From NCBI RefSeq assembly GCF_000971175.1, contig NZ_BBLY01000001.1:297709-361708 (forward strand): a stretch of DNA of 64,000 nucleotides, written 5' to 3'. The notes beneath the pieces were generated by a model that made no database searches, was not told the origin of the DNA, and saw only the letters and a program-made list of their open reading frames with translations. Below are positions 38,909 to 48,087 of this stretch, in pieces. Numbering within the stretch: the first letter of the stretch is position 1; every line of letters begins with the position of its first letter. Source of the stretch: Demequina pelophila (GTDB lineage Bacteria; Actinomycetota; Actinomycetes; Actinomycetales; Demequinaceae). The position numbers were made by a program, and so were the translations under genes.

Positions 38909-39934
38909 ATGACCCAGGCCACCCCGATCGGCGCCGAGCAGCGCCGGGGCCCGCTGCGCGCGGGCGACAAAGTCCAGCTGACCGACCCCAAGGGTCGGCA
39001 CCACACCATCGTCCTCACGCCCGGCAAGGCCTTCCACACCCACCGCGGCATGTTCCAGCACGACGACGTCATCGGCAGGCCCGAAGGCACCGTGGTGCGC
39101 AACACCGGGGGCATCGAGTACCTGGTGCTGCGGCCGCTGCTGAGCGACTACGTGCTGTCGATGCCGCGCGGCGCCGCGGTGGTCTACCCCAAGGACGCCG
39201 GGCAGATCGTGCAGATGGCGGACATCTTCCCGGGCGCCCGCGTGGTCGAGGCCGGCGTGGGCTCCGGCGCGCTCACCATGTCGCTGCTGCGCGCGGTCGG
39301 CGACGGCGGCCAGCTGGTCTCGATCGAGCGCCGCGAGGACTTCGCGGACATCGCCCGCGCGAACGTCGAGGGGCACTTCGGCGGGCCGCACCCCGCGTGG
39401 CGCCTCGAGATCGGCGACTTCGCCGACCGCGTGGGCGAGGCATTCCCCGCGGGCACGGTCGACCGCATCGTCCTCGACATGCTCGCACCCTGGGAGAACA
39501 TCGAGGCGGCGGCCGATGCGCTGGCGCCGGGCGGCGTCCTCCTCGCCTACGTCGCGACCACCACCCAGCTGTCCCGCCTCGCGGAGGATCTGCGCGAGCA
39601 CGGCGGCTTCACCGAGCCGCAGGCGTGGGAGACCATGGTCCGCACGTGGCACCTCGAGGGCCTCGCGGTCCGTCCCGACCACCGCATGGTGGGCCACACC
39701 GGCTTCCTCATCACCGCCCGCCGCATGGCGCCCGGCGTCGACGCGCCGCTGCGCCACCGCCGGCCCGCGAAGGGCTCGTACCCGCACGAGGAGACGTGGA
39801 CGCCGGCGGACCTGGGCGAGCGGCCCGTGTCGGAGAAGAAGATCCGCAAGGTGCGCCGGGACGTGACGGCCGGCACCGCGGACGGCGCGACGACGCCCGC
39901 GGCCGACCACGGCACCCCCGCCGGGGAGGACTGA
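38909..39934 (+). CDS. trmI: tRNA (adenine-N1)-methyltransferase TrmI
   Basis: SAM-dependent enzyme that methylates adenine 58 of tRNA, 341 residues. The N-terminal beta-domain (GDKVQLTDPKGRHHTIVLTPGKAFHTHRG) leads to the Rossmann core: motif I VEAGVGSGALTMSLL near 110, IERREDF, and IVLDMLAPWENI. The C-terminal 60 residues are basic and low-complexity. In actinobacteria trmI regularly precedes the proteasomal ATPase gene, as it does here: the arc ATG follows directly after the trmI stop with no spacer. The two are therefore translationally coupled. Confidence 0.93.
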   Translation: MTQATPIGAEQRRGPLRAGDKVQLTDPKGRHHTIVLTPGKAFHTHRGMFQHDDVIGRPEGTVVRNTGGIEYLVLRPLLSDYVLSMPRGAAVVYPKDAGQIVQMADIFPGARVVEAGVGSGALTMSLLRAVGDGGQLVSIERREDFADIARANVEGHFGGPHPAWRLEIGDFADRVGEAFPAGTVDRIVLDMLAPWENIEAAADALAPGGVLLAYVATTTQLSRLAEDLREHGGFTEPQAWETMVRTWHLEGLAVRPDHRMVGHTGFLITARRMAPGVDAPLRHRRPAKGSYPHEETWTPADLGERPVSEKKIRKVRRDVTAGTADGATTPAADHGTPAGED

Positions 39935-41341
39935 ATGGTTGCCGACGCGCAGGACATCATCGGCCGGCTCGAGCGCCAGAACGCTGACCTGCAGCGGCTG
40001 CTCACCACCGCGCGCGACCAGATGGGGGAGATGCGCCAGCAGCTCGCGGACGCGTCGCAGCCCCCGCAGACCTTCGCGACCTTCGTCGCCTGGGCCGGCA
40101 GGCACGCGGACGTGGTGGCCAACGGCCGCCGCATGCGCGTCGCGGTCCTGCCCACGCTCGAGGCGCGCCTGAACCCGGGCGACGAGGTGCTGCTCAACCC
40201 CATGAGCGTCGTGGTCGACGTCGCGGTCCCCGAGCGCAGCGGCCAGGCCGCGATCGTGCGCGAGGTGATCGACGACGACCGCGTGCTGGTGGTCTCCCGC
40301 GGCGAGGACGAGCGCGTCGTCGTGCTCATCGGCGGGGACGCGGCCGCGCGCGTCCACGAGGGCGACACCGTCATCATCGATCCGCGCACCGGCTTCGCGT
40401 CCGAGAAGGTCGAGCGCACCGGCGTCGAGGCGCTCCTGCTCGAGGAGGTGCCGGACATCGACTACGCGCGCATCGGCGGCCTCGCCCCGCAGATCGAGCG
40501 CATCCGCGACGCCATCGAGCTGCCGCTGACCCACCCCGAGCTCTACCGCGAGCACGACCTGCGTCCGCCGCGCGGCCTGCTGCTGTACGGCCCGCCCGGC
40601 TGCGGCAAGACCCTCATCGCCAAGGCGGTCGCGCATTCGCTGGCCGATGCGGTGGGCGCCGACCGCTCCTACTTCCTGTCGGTCAAGGGTCCCGAGCTGC
40701 TCAACAAGTACGTGGGCGAGACCGAGCGGTACATCCGCACCATCTTCGAGCGTGCCCGCGCCAAGGCGCACGGCGGCGCCCCCGTGGTGGTCTTCTTCGA
40801 CGAGATGGACGCGCTGTTCCGGGCACGCGGCTCGGGCGTGAGCTCCGACATGGAGACCACGATCGTCCCGCAGCTGCTCACCGAGCTCGACGGCGTCGAG
40901 TCGTTGGGCAACGTCATCGTCATCGGCGCCTCCAACCGCGAGGACATGATCGACCCCGCGATCCTGCGCCCGGGCCGCCTCGACGTGAAGATCGAGATCT
41001 CGCGCCCCGGCCCCGAGGCCACCGCGGACATCTTCGGCAAGTACCTCACGCCCGACCTGCCGCTCACGGCCGCGGACCTCGCCGCGCACGACGGCGACCG
41101 CGCGGCCACCGTGCGCGCGCTCATCGCCGGGGCCGTCGCACGGATCTTCTCCCACGCGGACGCCTCCCAGCACGTCTCCGGCGCGGTGGTGCGCAACGTC
41201 GTCGACCGCGCCAAGACCCGCGCCATCAAGGGCGTGGTCGCGGGCGGCGAGCGCGGCGTCACGCTGGCGCACCTGGTCGACGCGGCGGACCAGGAGCTCG
41301 ACGAGGCGCGCGCCGTCGCGGCCCGGTCCCTGGGCGGCTGA
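39935..41341 (+). CDS. arc: AAA+ Pup-receptor ATPase ARC/Mpa, lacking the C-terminal proteasome-docking motif
   Basis: Hexameric unfoldase that recognises pupylated proteins, 468 residues. An N-terminal coiled coil (about 5-40) that binds Pup is followed by two OB-fold segments (about 55-165) and the AAA+ module with Walker A GPPGCGKT (219-226), Walker B VVVFFDEMD (Asp289, Glu290) and the arginine-bearing RPGRLDVKIEI. The protein stops at AVAARSLGG. Proteasome-linked ARC/Mpa proteins end in a QYL-type tail that opens the 20S gate; that tail is absent. With no prcBA genes in the cluster, this ATPase may work without a 20S core (inference). ATG 39935 directly abuts the trmI stop. Confidence 0.93.
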   Translation: MVADAQDIIGRLERQNADLQRLLTTARDQMGEMRQQLADASQPPQTFATFVAWAGRHADVVANGRRMRVAVLPTLEARLNPGDEVLLNPMSVVVDVAVPERSGQAAIVREVIDDDRVLVVSRGEDERVVVLIGGDAAARVHEGDTVIIDPRTGFASEKVERTGVEALLLEEVPDIDYARIGGLAPQIERIRDAIELPLTHPELYREHDLRPPRGLLLYGPPGCGKTLIAKAVAHSLADAVGADRSYFLSVKGPELLNKYVGETERYIRTIFERARAKAHGGAPVVVFFDEMDALFRARGSGVSSDMETTIVPQLLTELDGVESLGNVIVIGASNREDMIDPAILRPGRLDVKIEISRPGPEATADIFGKYLTPDLPLTAADLAAHDGDRAATVRALIAGAVARIFSHADASQHVSGAVVRNVVDRAKTRAIKGVVAGGERGVTLAHLVDAADQELDEARAVAARSLGG

Positions 41342-42856
41342 ATGCGCATCCGCGGCATCGAGACCGAGTACGGCATCGTCGACCCCGACGAGCCGCGCGC
41401 CAACCCCATCCTGCTGTCCTCCCGGCTGGTCGCCGCCTGCCGGGCCTGGGCGGGCCAGGCGACCGCCCGCTGGGACTACGGCGGCGAGGACCCGCTGCAG
41501 GACCAGCGCGGCTTCCGCCGCTCCCGCATGAGCGCGACGCCGGACATGCTCACCGAGGACCACGAGTACGACCCCGAGCGCGGCACCGTGACGCTGCGCC
41601 GGCGCCGCGGCTCCTGGGAGGACCCGGCGCACCTCAACGCGGTGCTGGCCAACGGGGCGCGCTTCTACGTGGACCACGCCCACCCCGAGTACTCCGGCCC
41701 CGAGGTGACGACGGCCCGCGACGCCGTCACGTGGGACCGTGCCGGCGACGCGATCGCGCTCGCGGCCGCCGCCCGCTACGCCGCGGACGAGGACGGCCGC
41801 GTCGAGCTGTACAAGAACAACGTGGACGGCAAGGGCGCGAGCTACGGCACGCACGAGAACTTCCTGGTGCGCCGCGACGTCGACTTCGAGGACCTCGCGC
41901 GCCGCCTCACCCCCCACCTGGTCACGCGCCAGGTGTACACGGGCGCGGGCCGCGTGGGGCTGGGACAGTTCGGCGACGAGGCCGGCTTCCAGGTCTCCCA
42001 GCGAGCGGACTACATCGAGGCGGAGGTGGGCCTCGAGACCACCCTGCGCCGGCCCATCGTCAACACGCGCGACGAGCCGCACGCGGACCGCGACCGGTAC
42101 CGGCGCCTGCACGTGATCCTGGGCGACGCGAACCTCTTCGACGTCGCCACCTGCCTCAAGATGGGCACCACGTCGCTCGTGCTCGCCGCGATCGAGGCGG
42201 ACGACGAGCGTCTCGACGCGCTCGAGCTCGCCGCCCCGGTGGAGGCCGTGCGCGTCGTCTCGCGCGACCTGGGCCTCGCCGCGCGCCTGCCGCTCGCGGA
42301 CGGCGAGGCCGCCACGGCGCTCGAGGTGCAGCGGGCCCTGCTGGAGATCTGCCGTTCCTACGCCGCGGACGCGGACGACGCGGCCGTGCTCGCGCGCTGG
42401 GAGGACGTGCTCGAGCGGCTCGCGCGCGATCCCGGGTCCGCGGCGCGCGAGGTCGAATGGGTCGCGAAGCTCCAGCTGCTGGGCCGCATGCGCGCCCGCC
42501 ACGCCTCGCCCGCCAGCCCGGACGGGCTGCCGTGGGACGACGCCCGCCTCGCCGCGCTCGACCTGCAGTGGTCTCGCCTGGGCGACGGCCTGGCCGCCCG
42601 GCTCGACGCAGCCGGGGCGGTGGAGCGCATCGTCCCCGATCACGAGGTCGAGGCCGCCGTGGCCCGCGCCCCGCAGGACACCCGCGCGCGCCTGCGCGGC
42701 GGCATGGTCGCCCGCGCGGCCGGCGTGGTCGACGCGGCCGGCTGGTCCACGGTGGTGCTCGACCGCGAGTCCGACCACGGCCACCTCGAGGTGGTCCACC
42801 TGGACGACCCGCACGTCGCGACGCACCGGCTGCTCGACTCCCTCATGGAGGGCTGA
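41342..42856 (+). CDS. dop: Pup deamidase/depupylase Dop
   Basis: Dop converts the C-terminal Gln of Pup to Glu and can remove Pup from targets; it is related to glutamine synthetase. The 504-residue protein begins MRIRGIETEYG with metal-binding glutamates 7 and 9 and has YKNNVDGKGASYGTHENFLVRR, RPIVNTRDEPHA and the longer Dop-specific loop RRSRMSATPDMLTEDHEYDPERG (about 60-82) that PafA lacks. A deamidase is needed because the Pup encoded next door ends in Gln. ATG 41342 follows the arc stop immediately. pup follows 27 nt after its stop. Confidence 0.95.
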   Translation: MRIRGIETEYGIVDPDEPRANPILLSSRLVAACRAWAGQATARWDYGGEDPLQDQRGFRRSRMSATPDMLTEDHEYDPERGTVTLRRRRGSWEDPAHLNAVLANGARFYVDHAHPEYSGPEVTTARDAVTWDRAGDAIALAAAARYAADEDGRVELYKNNVDGKGASYGTHENFLVRRDVDFEDLARRLTPHLVTRQVYTGAGRVGLGQFGDEAGFQVSQRADYIEAEVGLETTLRRPIVNTRDEPHADRDRYRRLHVILGDANLFDVATCLKMGTTSLVLAAIEADDERLDALELAAPVEAVRVVSRDLGLAARLPLADGEAATALEVQRALLEICRSYAADADDAAVLARWEDVLERLARDPGSAAREVEWVAKLQLLGRMRARHASPASPDGLPWDDARLAALDLQWSRLGDGLAARLDAAGAVERIVPDHEVEAAVARAPQDTRARLRGGMVARAAGVVDAAGWSTVVLDRESDHGHLEVVHLDDPHVATHRLLDSLMEG

Positions 42857-42870
42857 GGCCGGCCCGCGGC

Positions 42871-42876
42871 TACAGT
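42871..42876 (+). promoter_or_regulatory. -10 box TACAGT, leaderless pup promoter
   Basis: TACAGT ends 7 nt before ATG 42884, giving pup its own promoter in the cluster. Confidence 0.6.
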
Positions 42877-42883
42877 GGGACGC

Positions 42884-43069
42884 ATGGCCCAGCTGCAGTC
42901 GCAAGGACAGCCCTTCGAGGACGACGACGCGCCCGAGGCGCCCGCCCCGGCCCCCGCCGCGCAGGCGAACACGGACGCGATCGACTCGCTGCTCGACGAG
43001 ATCGACGAGACGCTGCAGGTCAACGCGACGCAGTTCGTGCGCTCCTTCGTGCAGAAGGGCGGCCAGTAG
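42884..43069 (+). CDS. pup: prokaryotic ubiquitin-like protein Pup
   Basis: Small protein modifier of 61 residues, covalently attached to lysines of target proteins. The N-terminal half is acidic, Pro/Ala-rich and disordered. The helical, receptor-binding half reads DAIDSLLDEIDETLQVNATQFVRSFVQKGGQ. The C-terminus is GGQ, the form that needs Dop deamidation to GGE before ligation. ATG 42884 is favoured over GTG 42875, which overlaps the -10 box. pafA starts 5 nt after the stop; in proteasome-bearing relatives prcB and prcA usually lie between pup and pafA. Confidence 0.97.
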   Translation: MAQLQSQGQPFEDDDAPEAPAPAPAAQANTDAIDSLLDEIDETLQVNATQFVRSFVQKGGQ

Positions 43070-43074
43070 GCCGC

Positions 43075-44484
43075 GTGATCTCCACCGACATCCCGGCGCC
43101 GCTCGAGGTCGACCCGGCGCGCCGCATCTTCGGGCTCGAGACCGAGTTCGGGCTCCACCTCGACGCCGCGAACGCGCGCGCCGTCACGCCCGAGGAGGTG
43201 GCCGGCCACCTGTTCCACTCGGTGGTCGCGTGGGGGCGGTCCTCGAACGTGTTCCTGCCCAACGCCTCGCGCCTGTACATCGACGTGGGCGCGCACCCCG
43301 AGTACGCGACCGCCGAATGCGACAGCCTCGAGGACCTCATCGCCCTCGACAAGGCGGGCGAGCGCATCGTCGCCGCCCTGGTCGCCGGGGGAGAGGAGCG
43401 CCTGCGCGCCGCCGGCGTGGACGGCCGGATCCACCTCTACAAGAACAACACGGACTCGGCCGGCAACAGCTACGGCTGCCACGAGAACTACCTGGTGCGC
43501 CGCCGGGCGGACTTCAAGGCCTTCGCCTCCGCGCTGCTGCCGTTCCTGGTGACCCGGCAGATCGTCACCGGCGCCGGCTGCATCACCCGCACGCCCACCG
43601 GCGCGCACTACAGCTTCTCGCCGCGGGCGGACCACATGTGGGAGGGGCTCAGCTCCGCGACCACCCGGTCGCGGCCCATGATCAACACGCGGGACGAGCC
43701 GCACGCCAACGCCGAGCTCTACCGCCGCATGCACGTCATCGTGGGCGACTCGACCATGGCCGAGCCCACGACGCTGCTCAAGGTGGGCGCGACGGACCTG
43801 CTCCTGCGCGTCATGGAGGCCCGGGTCCCCGTCCCGGACCTCACCCTGGCGCACGAGATGCAGGCGATCCGCGACGTCGCCCACGACCTCACCGGCGCCG
43901 CGACGGTCGAGCTCGCCGATGGCCGCCGCCTCACCGCGGTGGAGGTGCAGCAGACCTACCTCGACGCGATCCGCGGCCACGTGGGCGGCATCATCGCGCC
44001 CACGGCGCAGGTCGACCAGATCCTCGACCTGTGGCAGCGCGGCATCGACGCGGTGCGCACCCAGGACCCGTCCCTCGTCGACACCGAGCTGGACTGGGCC
44101 ATCAAGCTGCGCCTGCTGCGGCGCTACCAGGAGCGGCTCGGCTGCGCGCTCGACGACCCGCGCCTCGCGCGCCTCGAGCTCGCCTTCCACGACGTCGCGC
44201 CCGGCCGGGGCCTCGCCCCCCGGCTCGAGGCCGAGGGCCTCATGCGGCGCATCGTCCCCGAGGACGCGATCGAGCGCGCCATGACCACGGCCCCCGCGAC
44301 CACCCGCGCCCACCTGCGCGGCCGTTTCGTCGAGGCGGCGCTCGCCGCCGGCCGCGACTACACGGTCGACTGGGTGCATCTGAAGATCTCCGGCAGCGCC
44401 GGCCGCACGGTGCTGCTCAAGGACCCCTTCCGCCACGAGGACGAGCGCGTCGACGCGCTCCTGGAGATGCTCGACCCCGCCTGA
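43075..44484 (+). CDS. pafA: Pup--protein ligase PafA
   Basis: Ligase that joins deamidated Pup to substrate lysines, 469 residues. It shares the glutamine-synthetase-like fold with Dop: RRIFGLETEFGLH (metal-binding glutamates at about 22 and 24), LYKNNTDSAGNSYGCHENYLVRR, RPMINTRDEPHA, and ARGRF-like RAHLRGRFVEAALAAGRDYTVDWVHLK near the end. The Dop-specific loop is absent, which separates it from its paralogue. GTG 43075 lies 5 nt after the pup stop. The cluster order arc-dop-pup-pafA is complete except for the 20S core genes. Confidence 0.95.
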   Translation: MISTDIPAPLEVDPARRIFGLETEFGLHLDAANARAVTPEEVAGHLFHSVVAWGRSSNVFLPNASRLYIDVGAHPEYATAECDSLEDLIALDKAGERIVAALVAGGEERLRAAGVDGRIHLYKNNTDSAGNSYGCHENYLVRRRADFKAFASALLPFLVTRQIVTGAGCITRTPTGAHYSFSPRADHMWEGLSSATTRSRPMINTRDEPHANAELYRRMHVIVGDSTMAEPTTLLKVGATDLLLRVMEARVPVPDLTLAHEMQAIRDVAHDLTGAATVELADGRRLTAVEVQQTYLDAIRGHVGGIIAPTAQVDQILDLWQRGIDAVRTQDPSLVDTELDWAIKLRLLRRYQERLGCALDDPRLARLELAFHDVAPGRGLAPRLEAEGLMRRIVPEDAIERAMTTAPATTRAHLRGRFVEAALAAGRDYTVDWVHLKISGSAGRTVLLKDPFRHEDERVDALLEMLDPA

Positions 44485-44488
44485 GGCC

Positions 44489-44494
44489 TACACT
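44489..44494 (+). promoter_or_regulatory. -10 box TACACT of the FKBP lipoprotein gene
   Basis: TACACT lies 35 nt before ATG 44530. The leader has a 6-bp GGCCCG/CGGGCC hairpin (44501-44516) and an AAGGAG ribosome-binding site. Confidence 0.5.
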
Positions 44495-44529
44495 CTTGGG
44501 GGCCCGTCTCCGGGCCGTGGAAGGAGACC

Positions 44530-45456
44530 ATGCGCCGCCTCGTCACGCCCGCGCTCGCCCTCGCGGCGCTCGTCGCGCTGCCCGCCCTGACCGCCTGCTC
44601 GGCGACCGCGCCCGACGCGGACGCCAGCGCGAGCCCCGCGGCCACGATCGACGACATCGTCATCACCAACTCGGACACCCTCGCACCCGCGCTCGAGCTG
44701 CCCGCGGGCGCCGAGTTCGCGGCCGAGGCGGCCAAGGTCGTGTGGGACGGCGACGGGCAGCGCCTGCAGGAGGGCCAGCCGCTGCTGCTCGACATCTACG
44801 GCGAGTCGCTCACGGGCGGCACGCCGGTCATCAACACGTACGACGGGCTGCCGCGCTCGTTCCTCATGACGGAGGACATGGTGGGCGAGGCCATGTACGC
44901 GGCGCTCCACGACCTGCGGGTGGGGGCGCGCGTCCTGGTGGTCGCGCCCCACAGCGACGAGTCCGGCGAGGACTCGATCGCGATGGTCGTCGACGTGCTG
45001 CCCGTGACCACGACCGGCACGGAGCTCGAGCCCGACCCGGGCCTGCCCACCGTGACGCGCGACGCGACCGGCGAGCCGTCGATCGACCTGGGCGAGCGCA
45101 CCGACGCGCCCGCGGACCTCACCGTCGCGACCCTGATCGAGGGCCGGGGCCCGCAGGTGCGCGAGGACTCCTATCTCACCGTCAACTACACGGCGGTGTA
45201 CTGGGCGGACGGCTCCGACGGCGAGGCAGAATGGAGCCGCGGCGACGTGTTCGAGTCGTCGTGGCCGCTGGAGAAGGCCCCGTTCCAGTTCCAGCTGGGA
45301 CAGGGCCGGGTCATCCGCGGCTGGGAGGAGGGCCTGCTCGACCAGACGGCGGGCTCCCAGGTGCTCATGGTGGTGCCCACGTCGTACGGGTACGCCACCA
45401 AGGGCACGCTCGTGTTCGTCGTCGACATTCTCGACGTGTGGAATCCGGAGGTGTGA
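44530..45456 (+). CDS. FKBP-type peptidyl-prolyl isomerase lipoprotein, two FKBP-like domains
   Basis: Exported lipoprotein of 308 residues with signal sequence and lipobox LTAC (Cys23). The C-terminal domain is a recognisable [61 protein letters not shown] and [11 protein letters not shown]. The preceding 130 residues ([16 protein letters not shown]... [13 protein letters not shown]) look like a second, diverged FKBP domain. It probably helps fold exported proteins. In related genomes an FKBP gene commonly follows pafA. hisF begins immediately downstream, without a gap for its own promoter. Confidence 0.88.
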   Translation: MRRLVTPALALAALVALPALTACSATAPDADASASPAATIDDIVITNSDTLAPALELPAGAEFAAEAAKVVWDGDGQRLQEGQPLLLDIYGESLTGGTPVINTYDGLPRSFLMTEDMVGEAMYAALHDLRVGARVLVVAPHSDESGEDSIAMVVDVLPVTTTGTELEPDPGLPTVTRDATGEPSIDLGERTDAPADLTVATLIEGRGPQVREDSYLTVNYTAVYWADGSDGEAEWSRGDVFESSWPLEKAPFQFQLGQGRVIRGWEEGLLDQTAGSQVLMVVPTSYGYATKGTLVFVVDILDVWNPEV

Positions 45457-45457
45457 C

Positions 45458-46228
45458 ATGGGCGTGTCCGTCCGTCTGATCCCGTGCCTGGACGTCGACG
45501 CGGGACGCGTCGTCAAGGGCGTGAACTTCGAGAACCTGCGAGACGCCGGGGACCCCGTCGAGCTCGCCTCCACGTACGGCGCCGCCGGCGCCGACGAGCT
45601 CACCTTCCTGGACGTCACCGCCTCGTCCGGCGACCGCGAGACCACCTACGACGTGGTGCGCCGCACCGCCGAGCAGGTCTTCGTGCCCCTCACCGTGGGC
45701 GGCGGCGTGCGCACCCCGGACGACGTGGACCGGCTCCTGCGTGCGGGCGCGGACAAGGTGGGCGTCAACACGGCCGCGATCGCGCGGCCCGAGCTCATCT
45801 CCGACATCGCCCGCCGCTTCGGCAACCAGGTGCTCGTGCTGTCCGTGGACGCGCGGCGCTGCCAGGACGGCACCACCACCGAGTCGGGCTTCGAGGTCAC
45901 CACCCACGGCGGCCGCCGTGGCACCGGCATCGACGCGGTCGAGTGGGCGCGCCGCGGGGCGCAGCTGGGCGCCGGCGAGATCCTGCTCAACTCCATGGAC
46001 GCCGACGGCACCACCGACGGCTTCGACCTCGAGATGCTGGGACGCGTGCGCGACGTGGTCTCCGTGCCGCTGATCGCCTCGGGCGGGGCCGGCACCGTCG
46101 AGCACTTCGTCGAGGCGGCCAAGGCGGGGGCCGATGCGGTGCTCGCCGCGTCCGTGTTCCACTTCCAGACGCTGACGATCGGCGAGGTCAAGGACGCGAT
46201 GCGCGCCGCCGGGATCGAGGTCAGGTGA
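45458..46228 (+). CDS. hisF: imidazole glycerol phosphate synthase cyclase subunit HisF
   Basis: Cyclase subunit of IGP synthase, which with HisH makes imidazole glycerol phosphate and AICAR in histidine synthesis. The 256-residue TIM barrel opens [19 protein letters not shown] with catalytic Asp12, has the second catalytic Asp near 131 in LVLSVDARR, and phosphate-binding GGGVRT and ASGGAGT loops. ATG 45458 starts right after the FKBP stop. The other his genes except hisI are outside the window. Its stop overlaps the first ABC exporter gene (GTGA). A GGGMCGATGC copy at 46128-46137 encodes its GADA segment. Confidence 0.96.
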   Translation: MGVSVRLIPCLDVDAGRVVKGVNFENLRDAGDPVELASTYGAAGADELTFLDVTASSGDRETTYDVVRRTAEQVFVPLTVGGGVRTPDDVDRLLRAGADKVGVNTAAIARPELISDIARRFGNQVLVLSVDARRCQDGTTTESGFEVTTHGGRRGTGIDAVEWARRGAQLGAGEILLNSMDADGTTDGFDLEMLGRVRDVVSVPLIASGGAGTVEHFVEAAKAGADAVLAASVFHFQTLTIGEVKDAMRAAGIEVR

Positions 46229-48087
46229 CCCGGCGCGACGACTACGCGCTGTCGGGGAGCTTCACCCGCAAGTCCGCCCAGCTCATCGGGCAGGCCATGC
46301 GGACCGAGCCGGTGAGGTTCTGGACCGCGATCGGCTTCGCCGCGGTGTTCTCCATCTCCACCGTGGTCTTCGGCACGCTGCTGGGCGAGATCACGGACGA
46401 CGTGGTGATCCCCGGCGTCGCCGGCGACCCGCTGGGCGGCGTGTGGGGCGAGCTGTCGCAGGACCCGCGCACCGCGATCCTGTGGGCGGGCGCGGCGTTC
46501 CTGGGCATCGGCGTCATCAACGCGGTCCTGGTGGGCGCGCGCCGCATCGCCCAGGGCTACGGCGTCGCCGGCGTGGGCGCGCACCACCGCAGGACGGTGG
46601 CCGATGCGCTGGCCTCCCTGCCGCTCGGCTGGCACCGGGCCAACCCGTCCGGGCGCCTCCTGTCCGCGATGTCGTCCGACTCCGAGACGGCGACCGCGCC
46701 CCTGTACCCGTTCGCCTTCACGGTGGGCGCGTTCGTCATGATGTTCGCCGCCGGCTTCTCCATGTGGCGCATGGACCCGTGGCTCGCCGTCACCGGCCTC
46801 GCGGTGGTGCCCGTCATCTTCGCCATCAACGTGGTCTACGAGCGCGTCATCACGCCGCGCTGGGACCTGGGCCAGAGCCTGCGCGCCGACGTCTCGACCA
46901 TCGCCCACGAGTCGTTCGAGGGCGGCACCGTGGTGAAGGCGCTGGGCGCGGAGGAGCGCGAGACGCGCCGCTTCGCGGACAAGGCCAACGCGCTGCGCGA
47001 CGCGGACACGCGGGTGGGCCGCACGTCGGCGTGGTTCGAGCCCATGATGGACGTCATCGTGCCCCTGGGCGCCGTCGCGCTCATGGTCGTCGGCGCGGTG
47101 CGGGCCGAGGCCGGCGCCGTCACCGTCGGCAACGTGGTCTCCGCGATCTACCTGGTCACCCTGCTCGCCGTGCCCATCCGCGGGCTCGGCTGGGTGCTGG
47201 GGCAGATGCCGCAGGCGCTCGTGGCCTTCCGCCGCATCGGCGAGATCTCCCAGGCCGCGACCGAGGTCGACGAGCCCGGTCACCTCGACGTCCCGCGCAC
47301 CGGCGCGGGGGCCATGAGCTTCGACCGCGCGGACATCGGCGCCGACGACGGCGACGGGAACCTCGCGATCATCCTGCGCGAGGTCTCGCTCGACCTCGCG
47401 CCCGGCACCGTCACGGCGCTCGTGGGCGCGACCGGCGCGGGCAAGTCGACGGTCGCGCTCGCGGCCTCGCGGCTCGCGCGCCCCACGTCCGGGCGGGTGA
47501 CGCTGGACGATGCGGACCTCCAGGGGGTCGCGCAGCTCGGGGACCACGTGGCCCTGGTCCCGCAGACGGCCTTCGTGTTCGCGGGCACCGTGCGCGACAA
47601 CGTCACGCTGGGCGAGGACTACTCCGACGCACGGGTGTGGGAGGCGCTGCGCGCCGCCAACGTGGTGGACGTCGTGGAGAACCTGGGCCGCGACGGCGGC
47701 AGCGGCCTCGACGCGGTGCTCGCCGAGCGCGGCATGAACCTGTCCGGCGGCCAGCGTCAGCGCATCGCGCTCGCCCGCGCCCTGGTGCGCCGCCCGCGCG
47801 TGCTCGTGCTCGATGACGCCACCAGCGCGGTGGACCCGCGGGTCGAGCGCGACATCCTCACCGGGCTGTCCGGCGACGGCGACGGCCCGACCGTCCTGAT
47901 CATCGCCTACCGGTTGGCGTCGATCCTGCTGGCCGACCACATCGTCCACGTCGACCGCGGCCGCGTGATCGACGCGGGCGCCCACGCGGACCTGGTCGCG
48001 CGCGACGCGGGCTACCGCGAGCTGGTGCTCGCCTACGAGGAGGACTCGCGGCGCCAGGCCGCCGAGGAGGCGGAGCGCATCGGATGA
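46225..48087 (+). CDS. ABC exporter half-transporter, degenerate nucleotide site (subunit 1)
   Basis: Half-size ABC exporter of 620 residues: six membrane helices (about 35-330) then an ATPase domain with Walker [10 protein letters not shown] (401-409) and a canonical LSGGQ signature (506-510). Two catalytic positions are changed: Walker B ends LVLDD, with Asp531 where the catalytic Glu should be, and the switch histidine is Tyr562 in IIAYRLA. That is the pattern of the degenerate partner in heterodimeric exporters such as TmrAB and TM287/288. The partner follows with an ATGA overlap. The substrate is unknown. The pair is inserted between hisF and hisI. GTG 46225 overlaps the hisF stop. Confidence 0.9.
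   Translation: MTRRDDYALSGSFTRKSAQLIGQAMRTEPVRFWTAIGFAAVFSISTVVFGTLLGEITDDVVIPGVAGDPLGGVWGELSQDPRTAILWAGAAFLGIGVINAVLVGARRIAQGYGVAGVGAHHRRTVADALASLPLGWHRANPSGRLLSAMSSDSETATAPLYPFAFTVGAFVMMFAAGFSMWRMDPWLAVTGLAVVPVIFAINVVYERVITPRWDLGQSLRADVSTIAHESFEGGTVVKALGAEERETRRFADKANALRDADTRVGRTSAWFEPMMDVIVPLGAVALMVVGAVRAEAGAVTVGNVVSAIYLVTLLAVPIRGLGWVLGQMPQALVAFRRIGEISQAATEVDEPGHLDVPRTGAGAMSFDRADIGADDGDGNLAIILREVSLDLAPGTVTALVGATGAGKSTVALAASRLARPTSGRVTLDDADLQGVAQLGDHVALVPQTAFVFAGTVRDNVTLGEDYSDARVWEALRAANVVDVVENLGRDGGSGLDAVLAERGMNLSGGQRQRIALARALVRRPRVLVLDDATSAVDPRVERDILTGLSGDGDGPTVLIIAYRLASILLADHIVHVDRGRVIDAGAHADLVARDAGYRELVLAYEEDSRRQAAEEAERIG

Noticed and set aside
38864-42904. 1346-codon open frame on the minus strand opposite trmI-arc-dop
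   Set aside because: Shadow of the pupylation genes, low-complexity translation, no start signals.
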